From: Methylobacterium cerastii
Lineage (GTDB): Bacteria > Pseudomonadota > Alphaproteobacteria > Rhizobiales > Beijerinckiaceae
Direction: 5' to 3'
Assembly (NCBI RefSeq): GCF_022179125.1
Contig: NZ_BPQG01000054.1
Span: 1 to 64,000 of the forward strand
Length of the DNA: 64,000 nucleotides
The notes beneath the pieces were generated by a model. That model made no database searches. It was not told the origin of the DNA and was given only the letters and a program-made list of their open reading frames with translations. Positions 27,333 through 34,781 of the stretch are shown in pieces; within the stretch, counting starts at the first letter, position 1, and the number at the start of each line of letters is the position of its first letter. The translations under genes were made by a program, and so were the position numbers.

Positions 27333-28166
27333 CTATCGCGGCAGGTCGGCGACGACGACCGCGCGCAGGGCCTCCGTCACCCTCGGGCGCACGCCGAACC
27401 AGGCCTCGAAGCCCGGCACCGCCTGGTGCAGCAACATGCCGAGCCCGTCGATCGCCGGAAGCCCGCGGGCGCGGGCGGCGGCGAGGAGGCCCGTCTCCAG
27501 CGGCACGTAGACGATGTCGGCCACCGCCGCGTTGGCCGGCAGCGGAGCGAGGTCGAGGTCGAGCGGCGGGTTGCCGGCCATGCCGAGCGCGGTGGTGTTC
27601 ACCAGAAGCCCGGCCTCGGGCATCAGCGCCGGGATCGCGTCCCATTCGATCGCGGTCGCGATGCCGGGGGCGAGCGCCGCGACCGTCTCCGCCCGCGCGC
27701 GGGTGCGGTTGGCGACGACGATGCGCGCGAGGCCGCGCTCGGCCAGGCCGACGACGACGGCGCGGGCCGCCCCGCCCGCCCCGAGCACCAGGGCGGTGCC
27801 GGCCCGCTCGGGCCAGCCGGCGCCGAGGCTCTGGTCGAGGTGGGCGGTGAAGCCCGGTGCGTCGGTGTTGTCGCCGAAGATCCGACCGTCGGCGCCGACC
27901 ACCAGGGTGTTCACGGCCCCGATGGCGCGGGCCCGCGGGCTCAGCGCGTCGCAGAGCGCAAAGGCCGCCTCCTTGTGCGGGATCGTGACGTTGCCGCCAC
28001 TGAAACCGGATTCCGGAAGCCGGCGAAAGAACGCCTCGAAGGCGTCGGGCGCGACGGCGATCCGCTCGTAGCTGCCGGCGATCCCATGTTCGCTCAGCCA
28101 GTGCCCGTGGATCAGCGGCGAGCGCGAATGCGCAATCGGATGGCCGACGACGAAGGCGCGCCTCAC
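27333..28166 (-). CDS. aroE: Shikimate dehydrogenase
   Basis: NADPH-dependent reduction of 3-dehydroshikimate, 277 residues. Substrate residues in GHPIAHSRSPLIHGHWL, catalytic Lys in GNVTIPHKEAAF, Asp in GDNTDAPGF, Rossmann motif LVLGAGGAARAVV and GLGMLLHQA near the end. The GTG start overlaps the TGA of the upstream CDF gene by 4 bp. Confidence 0.96.
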   Translation of the reverse strand: MRRAFVVGHPIAHSRSPLIHGHWLSEHGIAGSYERIAVAPDAFEAFFRRLPESGFSGGNVTIPHKEAAFALCDALSPRARAIGAVNTLVVGADGRIFGDNTDAPGFTAHLDQSLGAGWPERAGTALVLGAGGAARAVVVGLAERGLARIVVANRTRARAETVAALAPGIATAIEWDAIPALMPEAGLLVNTTALGMAGNPPLDLDLAPLPANAAVADIVYVPLETGLLAAARARGLPAIDGLGMLLHQAVPGFEAWFGVRPRVTEALRAVVVADLPR

Positions 28167-29146
28167 GCCACGCACTCCCGCGCGAGGAGGCAGGGCGGGC
28201 CGCCGGCCTCCTCGATCTGCAGGGTCGCGTGGGCGATGCCGAAGCGGGCGCGCAGCGTCTCGGCGACCTCGACGAGGAAGCCGTTGCCCGGGTGGCCGCC
28301 GGCCATCACCAGATGCGCCGTCAGCGCGATCTCGGTGGTGCTCATCGGCCAGATGTGGAGGTCGTGCAGGCCCGAGACTTCCGGGCGGGCGTCGAGGTAG
28401 GCGCGCACCGCGTCCGGGTCGATGCCGGGGGGCACCGCGTCGAGGGACATCGCCACGCTGTCGCGCAGGAGCCCCCAGGTCGCCCAGACGATCAGGCCGG
28501 CGACGACGAGGCTGACGGCGGGGTCGATCCAATCGAGGCCGGTGGCCAGGATGGCGAGGCCCGCGAGCACGACGCCGGCCGAGACCGCGGTGTCGGCGGC
28601 CATGTGCAGGAAGGCGCCGCGGATGTTGATGTCGCCCTTGGCGCCGGACGCGAACAGCCAGGCGGTGACCCCGTTCACCAGGATGCCGAGGCCCGCCACC
28701 ACCATCACGGTCGTGCCGGCCACGGGCTCGGGATGGATCAGGCGCGAGACCGCCTCCCACAGGATCGCGCCGGTGGCGACGAGCAGGAACACCGCGTTGA
28801 ACAAGGCGGCCAGGATCGAGGAGCCGCGCAGGCCGTAGGTGAAGCGCGCGGTGGAGCGGCGTTTGACCAGCACCGAGGCGACCCAGGCGGCCACCAACCC
28901 GAGCACGTCGGAGAGGTTGTGGCCGGCATCGGCCACCAGCGACATCGAGTTGGCCGCCAACCCGTAGCCGGCTTCGATCACCACGAAGGCGGTGTTGAGC
29001 GCGATGCCGATCGCGAAGGCGCGTCCGAAGCTCGCCGGGGCGTGGACGTGGCCGAGCCCACCGTGGCTGTGGCTGGCATGACTATGGCCGCCATGGTCGT
29101 GACCGTGGTCGTGCCCGGCATGATCGTGGTGATCGTGTCCCGCCAT
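28163..29146 (-). CDS. Cation diffusion facilitator (zinc/cobalt-type) exporter
   Basis: 327 residues. A His-rich N terminus (many His in residues 3-35), six membrane helices, and the two metal-site motifs: SLVADAGHNLSDVLG in TM2 and FLHMAADTAVSA in TM5. The cytosolic C-terminal domain has HDLHIWPMSTTEIALTAHLV. The Zn-like CzcD/ZitB subgroup is suggested by the HxxxD pattern and His-rich loop. It sits between maf and aroE, genes that are usually adjacent in Rhizobiales, and overlaps aroE by 4 bp. Confidence 0.95.
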   Translation of the reverse strand: MAGHDHHDHAGHDHGHDHGGHSHASHSHGGLGHVHAPASFGRAFAIGIALNTAFVVIEAGYGLAANSMSLVADAGHNLSDVLGLVAAWVASVLVKRRSTARFTYGLRGSSILAALFNAVFLLVATGAILWEAVSRLIHPEPVAGTTVMVVAGLGILVNGVTAWLFASGAKGDINIRGAFLHMAADTAVSAGVVLAGLAILATGLDWIDPAVSLVVAGLIVWATWGLLRDSVAMSLDAVPPGIDPDAVRAYLDARPEVSGLHDLHIWPMSTTEIALTAHLVMAGGHPGNGFLVEVAETLRARFGIAHATLQIEEAGGPPCLLARECVA

Positions 29147-29155
29147 GTCGCGTTC

Positions 29156-29800
29156 CTAAAACGTCAGGAGCCCGGAGGCCCGCAGCCGCGCGAGCAGCGG
29201 CAGCAGCGGCAGGCCCAGGATGGTGCTGTGGTCGCCCTCGACCCGGTCGAACAGGTGGATGCCGAGCCCTTCGAGCTGGTAGCCGCCGACGCTGGCCCGC
29301 ACGCGATCCGCGCCGGCCAGAGCCACATAGGCCGCGATCGCGTCCGGATCGAGCGGGCGCAAGGTGAGGCGGGCGGTCTCGACGAAGCTCTCGACCCGGC
29401 CGCCCTGCACGATCGCGACGGCGGAATGCAGGGCGTGGGTGCGGCCGGCGAGTTCGCCGATCTGCGCGCGGGCCTCCTCCAGGCTGGTGGGCTTGTGGAA
29501 CACGCGGCCGTCGGCATCGAGCACCTGGTCGGCGCCGACGACGACGCGGTCGGGACAGGTCTGCGCCACGGCAAAGGCCTTCGCCTCTGCGAGCCGCAGG
29601 GCCAGCCCCTCGGGGGAACTCTTGGGATCCTGGCCGGTGCAATCGGCCTCGACCGCGCGCTCGTCGACGCCCGGCGCCCGCGCCTCGACGACCAGGCCGG
29701 CACTCTCGAGCAGCATCCGCCGCGTCGAGCTGGTGGAGGCGAGGACGAGGGGGCTCGGGCCCCGCCAAACCGAGGGCGAGGGGAAAGACGAGGTTGGCAT
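29156..29800 (-). CDS. maf: Maf-family nucleotide pyrophosphatase
   Basis: 214 residues. House-cleaning NTP pyrophosphatase: LVLASTSSTRRMLLESAG at the N terminus, VVVGADQVLDADGRVF, LEEARAQIGELAGRTHALHS and GGYQLEGLGIHLFDRVEGD. The catalytic Asp of GADQ is present. 9 bp upstream of the CDF gene. Substrate (dTTP/UTP vs m7GTP class) not resolved. Confidence 0.94.
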   Translation of the reverse strand: MPTSSFPSPSVWRGPSPLVLASTSSTRRMLLESAGLVVEARAPGVDERAVEADCTGQDPKSSPEGLALRLAEAKAFAVAQTCPDRVVVGADQVLDADGRVFHKPTSLEEARAQIGELAGRTHALHSAVAIVQGGRVESFVETARLTLRPLDPDAIAAYVALAGADRVRASVGGYQLEGLGIHLFDRVEGDHSTILGLPLLPLLARLRASGLLTF

Positions 29801-30016
29801 CCCGCCGGAGTGTCATGGATCGGCGGAACGCCGCAAGCGCCGGCCGGCACCACGCCCAAAACCCCGCCGTCCGGAACGAGCCGGCCGACGGGGCTTGAGG
29901 GGACCGATACGCGACGCTGGCCCCGAAGGCAGGATTACCGCGGCGGGGTTAGCGTCCGGTCAACGGGACGGATGGCGACGGGTGCGGGTTGTGGGACAGA
30001 CATGGGCCGGCCTCGG

Positions 30017-30496
30017 TCACGCACGCCGTGCAGCCATCTTCGCCCGCCGAAGGTCTGCATCACGCTGAAACCATCTTCCGGTCGGCTTATCCTTCCGCGC
30101 CGACTGCGTCCCGGTCTCAGCTTCGAGCGCCTGGTCGTCGGGCACGTCGTCCCGCTCCGCCCATCCGAGAAGGCCCAGGACGTGGCGCGGGTCTGCTGCG
30201 ACGAGCGCGAGCAGGGTGCGGGCTGCCGGATCGGGCGGCGTCCGCCCCTGCTCCCAGTTCTGCACCGTCTTGAGCGGCACGCCGATCGCCTGTGCGAAGA
30301 CGGTCTGCGACATGCCGAGATGCAGGCGCAGGCGAGCCGAGGGGACTACCAGCATGCCATCGGGTAAATCGCCATCCGCCGGTTCGCCATCCTCGATCCC
30401 GTGGCGGTGGATGTCGGCCTCCGTCGTCGCCGCCATCTTTTCGCGATCGATCATGGGCCGGTGGGTCCGAAGCTCGTCTGCCGTGACCCGAGCCAT
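30017..30496 (-). CDS. XRE-family antitoxin of BrnT/XRE module 1
   Basis: 159 residues. N-terminal motif DELRTHRPMIDREKMAATTE, an acidic linker (ADIHRHGIEDG), then an HTH_XRE domain: LGMSQTVFAQAIGVPLKTVQ plus NWEQGR. A basic tail (RDADLRRAKMAARRA) follows. The start overlaps the toxin gene by 46 bp, and its AAGGAG ribosome site (30505-30510) is encoded by the toxin's Lys-Glu-Arg codons. A paralogous antitoxin is at 50959-51324. It should repress the operon and neutralise the toxin. Confidence 0.85.
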   Translation of the reverse strand: MARVTADELRTHRPMIDREKMAATTEADIHRHGIEDGEPADGDLPDGMLVVPSARLRLHLGMSQTVFAQAIGVPLKTVQNWEQGRTPPDPAARTLLALVAADPRHVLGLLGWAERDDVPDDQALEAETGTQSARKDKPTGRWFQRDADLRRAKMAARRA

Positions 30497-30774
30497 TGCC
30501 GGCGCTCCTTCGCATTGGACAACCGCGCCGAGATGATGCGGCGCACGCCGTCGCGATCGGTATAGATCACCGTCAGAACGAAGCCGTCCCGCTCGCCGGT
30601 CGCGCGGATACGGGTCTCTCCGTAATCCCGGCGATCGTCCTCAACCGTGTCGCCGTCGAAGATCCCGGCAGCGAAATCGAAACCGAACCCACGCTCCCGC
30701 AGGATCTTCTCGTGTTTCGCATCGTCCCACGCGAAATCCAGGGCAAGGATCGGCCTCAGGCGCAGAATAATCAA
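30451..30774 (-). CDS. BrnT-family toxin, module 1
   Basis: About 107 residues. BrnT RNase fold: LDFAWDDAKHEKILRERGFG near the N terminus, IFDGDTVEDDRRDYGETRIR, then VIYTDRDGVRRIISARLSNA and KERRQW at the end. The conserved residues (His, Arg, Arg) of BrnT are in place. There is no ATG; I list the TTG at 30774, with no clear ribosome site. A downstream alternate near DFAWDD is possible. BrnT usually pairs with BrnA (RHH); here the partner is an XRE protein. Confidence 0.82.
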   Translation of the reverse strand: MIILRLRPILALDFAWDDAKHEKILRERGFGFDFAAGIFDGDTVEDDRRDYGETRIRATGERDGFVLTVIYTDRDGVRRIISARLSNAKERRQWLGSRQTSFGPTGP

Positions 30775-30823
30775 GGACTATCCGCTTGAAGCGGACATCA
30801 TCGAGCCTGCCCGAGAACGCCCC

Positions 30824-31654
30824 TCACGCGGCGATGAACTTCAGCCGGTGGTCGCGGTACAGGTCGAGGATCGCGGCGGCGGTCTCCTCGATCGAACGGC
30901 GGGTGACGTCGATGGTCGGCCAGCGGTTCTTGCTGAACAGGCGGCGCGAGGCGGTGATCTCGTCAGCGACCGCGTCCTTGTCGACGTACATCGAGGAATC
31001 GTCGGCGTTGAGGCTGAGCAGGCGGTTCTGGCGGATCTGGACGATGCGCTCCGGCGACGCGATCAGCCCGACGACGAGGGCCTTGCGCACCCGCTCCAGC
31101 GCCGGCGGCAGCGGCATGCCGGGCACGAGCGGCAGGTTGGTGGTCTTGAGGCCGCGGTTGGCGAGGTAGATCCCGGTCGGCGTCTTCGAGGTGCGGCTGA
31201 CCCCGATCAGGATCACGTCGGCCTCCTCGAGGTCGTCGGGCAGGTTGCCGTCGTCGTGGGCGAGCGTGAAGTTCATCGCGTCGATGCGCTTGAAATACTC
31301 GGCGTTCAGCGTGTGCTGCGCCCCGGGCCGGGCCGCCTTCTGTGTGCCGAGGTAGGATTGCAGCAGGTTGTGCACCGGCTGCAGCACCGAGAGGCAGGGC
31401 GAGCTCGATTCCCGGCACGCGGTCTCCAGACGCTCGCCGAGGTCGCCGCCGACGAGGGTGTAGAGCACGAGTCCCGGCGCCGCCTGGATCTCCGAGATCA
31501 CCCGTTCGAGCTGCGGCCCGGAGCGCACCAGCGGGTAGACGTGCTCGATCGCCGAGACGCCCTCGTACTGGGCGGCCGCCGCGCGGCCGACGTTGATCAG
31601 GGTCTCGCCGGTGGAATCCGAGACGAGGTGGAGGTGGAAGTAGCTGCGGCTCAT
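30824..31654 (-). CDS. ppsR: Pyruvate, water/phosphate dikinase regulatory protein (DUF299)
   Basis: 276 residues. Bifunctional kinase/phosphorylase that controls PEP synthase or [24 protein letters not shown] at the N terminus, the P-loop [20 protein letters not shown], and the C-terminal YSKNRW-like [15 protein letters not shown]. The start is the ATG at 31654 with GGAGGAG upstream. Its homologue flanks the chromosomal origin in other alphaproteobacteria (RP001 in Rickettsia, beside hemE). The dikinase itself is not in the window. Confidence 0.94.
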   Translation of the reverse strand: MSRSYFHLHLVSDSTGETLINVGRAAAAQYEGVSAIEHVYPLVRSGPQLERVISEIQAAPGLVLYTLVGGDLGERLETACRESSSPCLSVLQPVHNLLQSYLGTQKAARPGAQHTLNAEYFKRIDAMNFTLAHDDGNLPDDLEEADVILIGVSRTSKTPTGIYLANRGLKTTNLPLVPGMPLPPALERVRKALVVGLIASPERIVQIRQNRLLSLNADDSSMYVDKDAVADEITASRRLFSKNRWPTIDVTRRSIEETAAAILDLYRDHRLKFIAA

Positions 31655-31691
31655 CCGGTCTCCTCCGGTCGCGGAAGCGGGGGAGGCTCCC

Positions 31692-31700
31692 TTATCCACC
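31692..31700 (+). promoter_or_regulatory. DnaA box (8/9 match)
   Basis: TTATCCACC, one mismatch to TTATCCACA. It lies in the ppsR-hemE intergenic region, 26 bp from the second site in opposite orientation. Confidence 0.7.
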
Positions 31701-31725
31701 GCCGGCCGTCAGGGGAGTCGATAAG

Positions 31726-31734
31726 TGTGGATAG
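31726..31734 (-). promoter_or_regulatory. DnaA box (8/9 match)
   Basis: TGTGGATAG, reading CTATCCACA on the minus strand, one mismatch to TTATCCACA. Confidence 0.7.
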
Positions 31735-31923
31735 GATGGCCCGCCGGCCCGGTCCAGCCGGAGTCCGCGAAATCCATCGACTCCCGCGTCAACAGGGTGT
31801 CCGATCGAGCGTGTCGGAATCCGTGCGCCTGGGAGAATCCGGGACGCAGGCGCGCAACGAACGCCGTCAGCCCGCGCAAGGCGCTGTCGGGACTGGCCTA
31901 TCGCAGACATTAGCGGCAATCCG

Positions 31924-31939
31924 TTAAAGCCTGCTTAAC
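31924..31939. promoter_or_regulatory. CtrA-binding site
   Basis: TTAA, seven bases, TTAAC: an exact match to the consensus for the cell-cycle regulator CtrA. With the preceding G (GTTAA-N7-TTAAC) it is symmetric. It lies in the predicted origin, as CtrA sites do in Caulobacter. Confidence 0.75.
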
Positions 31940-32152
31940 GGCGTTGGGCCCGGGAGAGCCTGTGGACACGCTTGCACTCCCATGACTCATGCCTCCAAGA
32001 GAAAAAACAGAGTCCTAGAATCTCTCTTCTCTTAGATTGGACCGGGCTGGGGACGGCCTTCGTCGCGCTTCGACGGGGACCGGACGAACGGGCCTTCGAC
32101 AACAAGACCTGAGCCCGACAGGGCGGAACGGGAGGCGGCATTGGGGGACACG

Positions 32153-33310
32153 ATGGCCACGCAGGGCACGGTGCAGGGCGGCCCCGACCGGAAGGTCCTC
32201 AGGGTGCTCGCCGGCGAGGCGATCTCGCCGCCCCCCGCCTGGATGATGCGCCAGGCCGGGCGCTACCTCCCCGAGTACCGGGCGACGCGGGCGGAGGCCG
32301 GCTCGTTCCTCGACCTCTGCTACAGCCCGGACTTCGCCGTCGAGGTGACGTTGCAGCCGATCCGCCGCTTCGGCTTCGAGGCGTCGATCCTGTTCTCCGA
32401 CATCCTCGTGATCCCGCACGCGCTGGGGCAGGACGTGCGCTTCGTCGAGGGCGAGGGGCCACGCCTCGATCCCCTCGAAGGCCGGGCCGAGTTCGAGCGC
32501 CTGCGTCAGGCCGGCGACCCGGCGATCTTCGCCCATCTCGAGCCGGTGTTCGAGACGGTGCGGCGCCTGCGGGCGGAGCTGCCGCCCGACACCACGCTCC
32601 TGGGCTTCTGCGGGGCCCCCTGGACGGTGGCGAGCTACATGATCGGGGGACGGGGCACCCCGGACCTCGCGCCCGCCCGCGCCCTCGCCGAAGCCGACAC
32701 GAGCCTGGTCGACGAATTGATCGACCGCCTGGTCACCGTGCAGACCGAGTACCTGGTGCGCCAGCTCCGGGCCGGCGCCGACGCGGTTCAGATCTTCGAG
32801 TCGCATGCCGGCACGCTTCCGCCCGCCCTGCCGGCCGGCACGGCGCTGGTCGAGCCGGTGGGCGACGTGTCCGACAGCGCGCTCCCCGAGGAGACCGAGC
32901 AGGACGCCTTGAGCCGCTGGTCGTTCGCCCCGATCGCGCGGATAATCGCCGGCATCCGCGCGGCGGTGCCCGATGCGAAGATCATCGTGTTCTGTCGCGG
33001 CGCCGGGCTCGAGGGCCATGCCCGGGTGGTGCCCGAGACCGGCGCCGACGCGGTCGGCGTCGACTGGTCGATCGACCTCAAGGCCCTGCGCGACCGGGTG
33101 CCGGCGACGACGGTGACGCAGGGCAACGTCCATCCCGACACCCTCATCGAGGGCGGCGCGGCGCTCGATGCCGCCGTCGACGCGGTGCTCGACGCCACCC
33201 GTGGCCTGCCCCACATCTTCAACCTCGGCCACGGCATCACCCCGCAGACGCCGGTGGCGCACGTGGAGCAGATGCTGGCGCGGCTGCGGCGCGGTTCACC
33301 GTCGTCTTGA
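32153..33310 (+). CDS. hemE: Uroporphyrinogen decarboxylase
   Basis: Converts uroporphyrinogen III to coproporphyrinogen III in haem and B12-branch synthesis. 385 residues: [18 protein letters not shown] near the N terminus (substrate Args), [16 protein letters not shown] with catalytic Asp, [18 protein letters not shown], and [16 protein letters not shown] at the end. I used the ATG at 32153 (GGGGGA just upstream); a TTG at 32141 is in frame. hemJ follows on the same strand, separated by a palindromic repeat. Confidence 0.96.
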   Translation: MATQGTVQGGPDRKVLRVLAGEAISPPPAWMMRQAGRYLPEYRATRAEAGSFLDLCYSPDFAVEVTLQPIRRFGFEASILFSDILVIPHALGQDVRFVEGEGPRLDPLEGRAEFERLRQAGDPAIFAHLEPVFETVRRLRAELPPDTTLLGFCGAPWTVASYMIGGRGTPDLAPARALAEADTSLVDELIDRLVTVQTEYLVRQLRAGADAVQIFESHAGTLPPALPAGTALVEPVGDVSDSALPEETEQDALSRWSFAPIARIIAGIRAAVPDAKIIVFCRGAGLEGHARVVPETGADAVGVDWSIDLKALRDRVPATTVTQGNVHPDTLIEGGAALDAAVDAVLDATRGLPHIFNLGHGITPQTPVAHVEQMLARLRRGSPSS

Positions 33311-33337
33311 GGGACACCTGCTAGAGGCCGCGCATTC

Positions 33338-33530
33338 CCCTCGCCCCGCCTGCGGGGAGAGGGTCGCGACGACCTTGTCGTCGTCGCGGCGAGGCGGCAG
33401 CCAAGGGTGAGGGGCCTGCGCCGAAGGAGCCTCTTCGTTCGCGCCCCCTCACCGCCGCTGCGGCTTCGCCTCCGCTTCCCACAGGCACGACGAGGTGCCT
33501 GTGGGCCTCTCCCCGCAAGCGGGGAGAGGG
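33338..33530. repeat. Palindromic intergenic repeat, family D (copy 1)
   Basis: About 190 bp between hemE and hemJ. Ends CCTGCGGGGAGAGGG and CCTCTCCCCGC pair; inner arms read GGTGAGGGGCCTGCGCCGAA and CGCGCCCCCTCACCG. A second copy is at 42771-42966. It fills the hemE-hemJ gap (33311-33602). Confidence 0.85.
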
Positions 33531-33602
33531 AGAAACGCGTCCTATCCGCCTAATTCCGGAAACATGCGCCCTGCCCGAACATCACACCCGGAACCCTGAC
33601 CC

Positions 33603-34049
33603 GTGCTCGACAACCTCTATCCCTGGATCAAGGCGTTCCACGTCGTCGCGGTGATCGCGTGGATGGCCGGGATGCTCTACCTGCCCCGCTTGTTCGTCTA
33701 CCACGCGTCCCTGCCCCCCGGCCCGGGCTCGGCGGCGCAGGCGGCGACGTTCAAGGTGATGGAGCGGCGCCTGCTCAAGGCGATCATGAACCCGGCCCTG
33801 ATCGTCACCTGGGTCCTCGGCCTGACCCTGGCCTGGACGAGCGGCGCCTACGTCACCGGGTGGCTTCAGGCGAAGTTCGCGCTGGTGCTGGCGATGACCG
33901 GCATCCACGGCTGGCTCGCCCGGATGGTCAAGGATTTCGCCGCCGACCGGAACAGCCGCGGCCACAAGTTCTACCGCGTGCTCAACGAGGTGCCGACGCT
34001 GCTGATGATCGTCATCGTCGTGCTGGTGGTCGTGAAGCCCGGCCTCTAG
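33603..34049 (+). CDS. hemJ: Protoporphyrinogen IX oxidase HemJ
   Basis: Oxidises protoporphyrinogen IX in haem synthesis. 148 residues, four membrane helices. YPWIKAFHVVAVIAWMAGML with the conserved His, MLYLPRLFVYHA, ERRLLKAIMNPALIVTWVLG, and GHKFYRVLNEVPTLLMIVIV at the end. GTG start. The TAG stop is part of the left terminal repeat of an inserted MITE-like element, so the last residues may have been altered. Operon partner of hemE. Confidence 0.94.
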   Translation: MLDNLYPWIKAFHVVAVIAWMAGMLYLPRLFVYHASLPPGPGSAAQAATFKVMERRLLKAIMNPALIVTWVLGLTLAWTSGAYVTGWLQAKFALVLAMTGIHGWLARMVKDFAADRNSRGHKFYRVLNEVPTLLMIVIVVLVVVKPGL

Positions 34050-34227
34050 CAGGCTGCTGAAAAAGTCCCGAGATGGAGAAAGACGTTCTCCTGCCGCAGG
34101 CACTCGCGGGCCGAGCCCCCACGATCGAGAACCGTCGAGACGCGAGAACCGCCCCATTCTCTAACAAATGGTGTGATTCGGAGATGATTGTTCTACCTCG
34201 CCCGACTTTTTCAGCAGCCTGCTAGAG
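34044..34227. mobile_element. MITE-like element with 24-bp terminal inverted repeats
   Basis: Perfect inverted repeats, 24 bp at 34044-34067 (beginning CTCTAGCAGGCTGCTGAAAA) and its complement at 34204-34227. The 184-bp element has no transposase; its internal sequence has lower G+C than the surroundings. The ends resemble those of IS1182/IS4-type elements (GCAGGCTGCTGAAAAAG). The CTAG inside each end is a plausible palindromic target. The left end contains the hemJ stop codon. Confidence 0.82.
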
Positions 34228-34263
34228 CATTTTCGGTGATCCAGAGATCACCGAAAATGCTCT
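34224..34263. repeat. Perfect 17-bp-stem palindrome
   Basis: AGAGCATTTTCGGTGAT, a 6-base centre, then the exact complement ATCACCGAAAATGCTCT. It overlaps the right end of the MITE-like element by a few bases and could act as a terminator or a separate repeat. Confidence 0.85.
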
Positions 34264-34399
34264 CTCTTGTTGCGGGGCCGCATGGTTTCCTGCGAGCCGG
34301 CATCCACCTCGCTCGAAAATGCTTCGGCGCACGATTTATCCGTTCGGTTCCCCCGGCCGGCGTGCGATGGAGAGCGGAGCACCGCCCCATTGGACCGCC

Positions 34400-34750
34400 A
34401 TGACCGCCAAGCCGAGCCTCGTCCTGCCCGTCCTCGCGGCTCTCCTCGCCACCGCGCCCGCCCATGCGGCGAGCTTCGATTGCGAGGCGGCCAAGGCGGC
34501 CGACGAGAGAGCGATCTGCACGACGCTCGCCCTCAACGACCGCGACGTCGAGATGGCGACCCGCTTCGAGATCCTGAAGGACGTGCTGCCGATGGGCGGC
34601 CGCGCCAAGCTCCGCGACGACCAGGAGAGCTGGCTCACCGAGCGCCGCGCCTGCGCCGCCGACACCGCCTGCCTCAAGGCGATCTACGACGCGCGCCTCA
34701 AGGTGCTGCGCGCGGTGCAGTCTGAATTCGCCAAGCAGGGGCCGCAATAG
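34400..34750 (+). CDS. Exported LprI-like (DUF1311) protein
   Basis: 116 residues with a signal peptide (LVLPVLAALLATAPAHAA). The DUF1311 pattern follows: FDCEAAKAADERAICTTLAL, NDRDVEMATRF, LRDDQESWLTERRACAADTA, then CLKAIYDARL, with four cysteines for two disulphides. Relatives include the lysozyme inhibitor LprI. Start at the ATG at 34400, as the signal peptide begins there. The upstream gap holds the MITE and a palindrome. Confidence 0.85.
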   Translation: MTAKPSLVLPVLAALLATAPAHAASFDCEAAKAADERAICTTLALNDRDVEMATRFEILKDVLPMGGRAKLRDDQESWLTERRACAADTACLKAIYDARLKVLRAVQSEFAKQGPQ

Positions 34751-34781
34751 GTCGCTCGGTGGCAAACCCTGACGGGCGGTC

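Larger units (their letters stand above)
31655..32152. other. Probable chromosomal replication origin (oriC)
   Basis: 498 bp between divergent ppsR and hemE, the location of the origin in Caulobacter. It holds DnaA-box-like sites at 31692-31700 (TTATCCACC) and 31726-31734 (CTATCCACA on minus), a weaker one at 31961-31969, an exact CtrA site at 31924-31939, eight GANTC sites between 31715 and 32022, and an AT-rich block at about 31990-32036. Gene orientation flips outward here. No gene is seen. Position and motif content support oriC; function is inferred. Confidence 0.8.
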
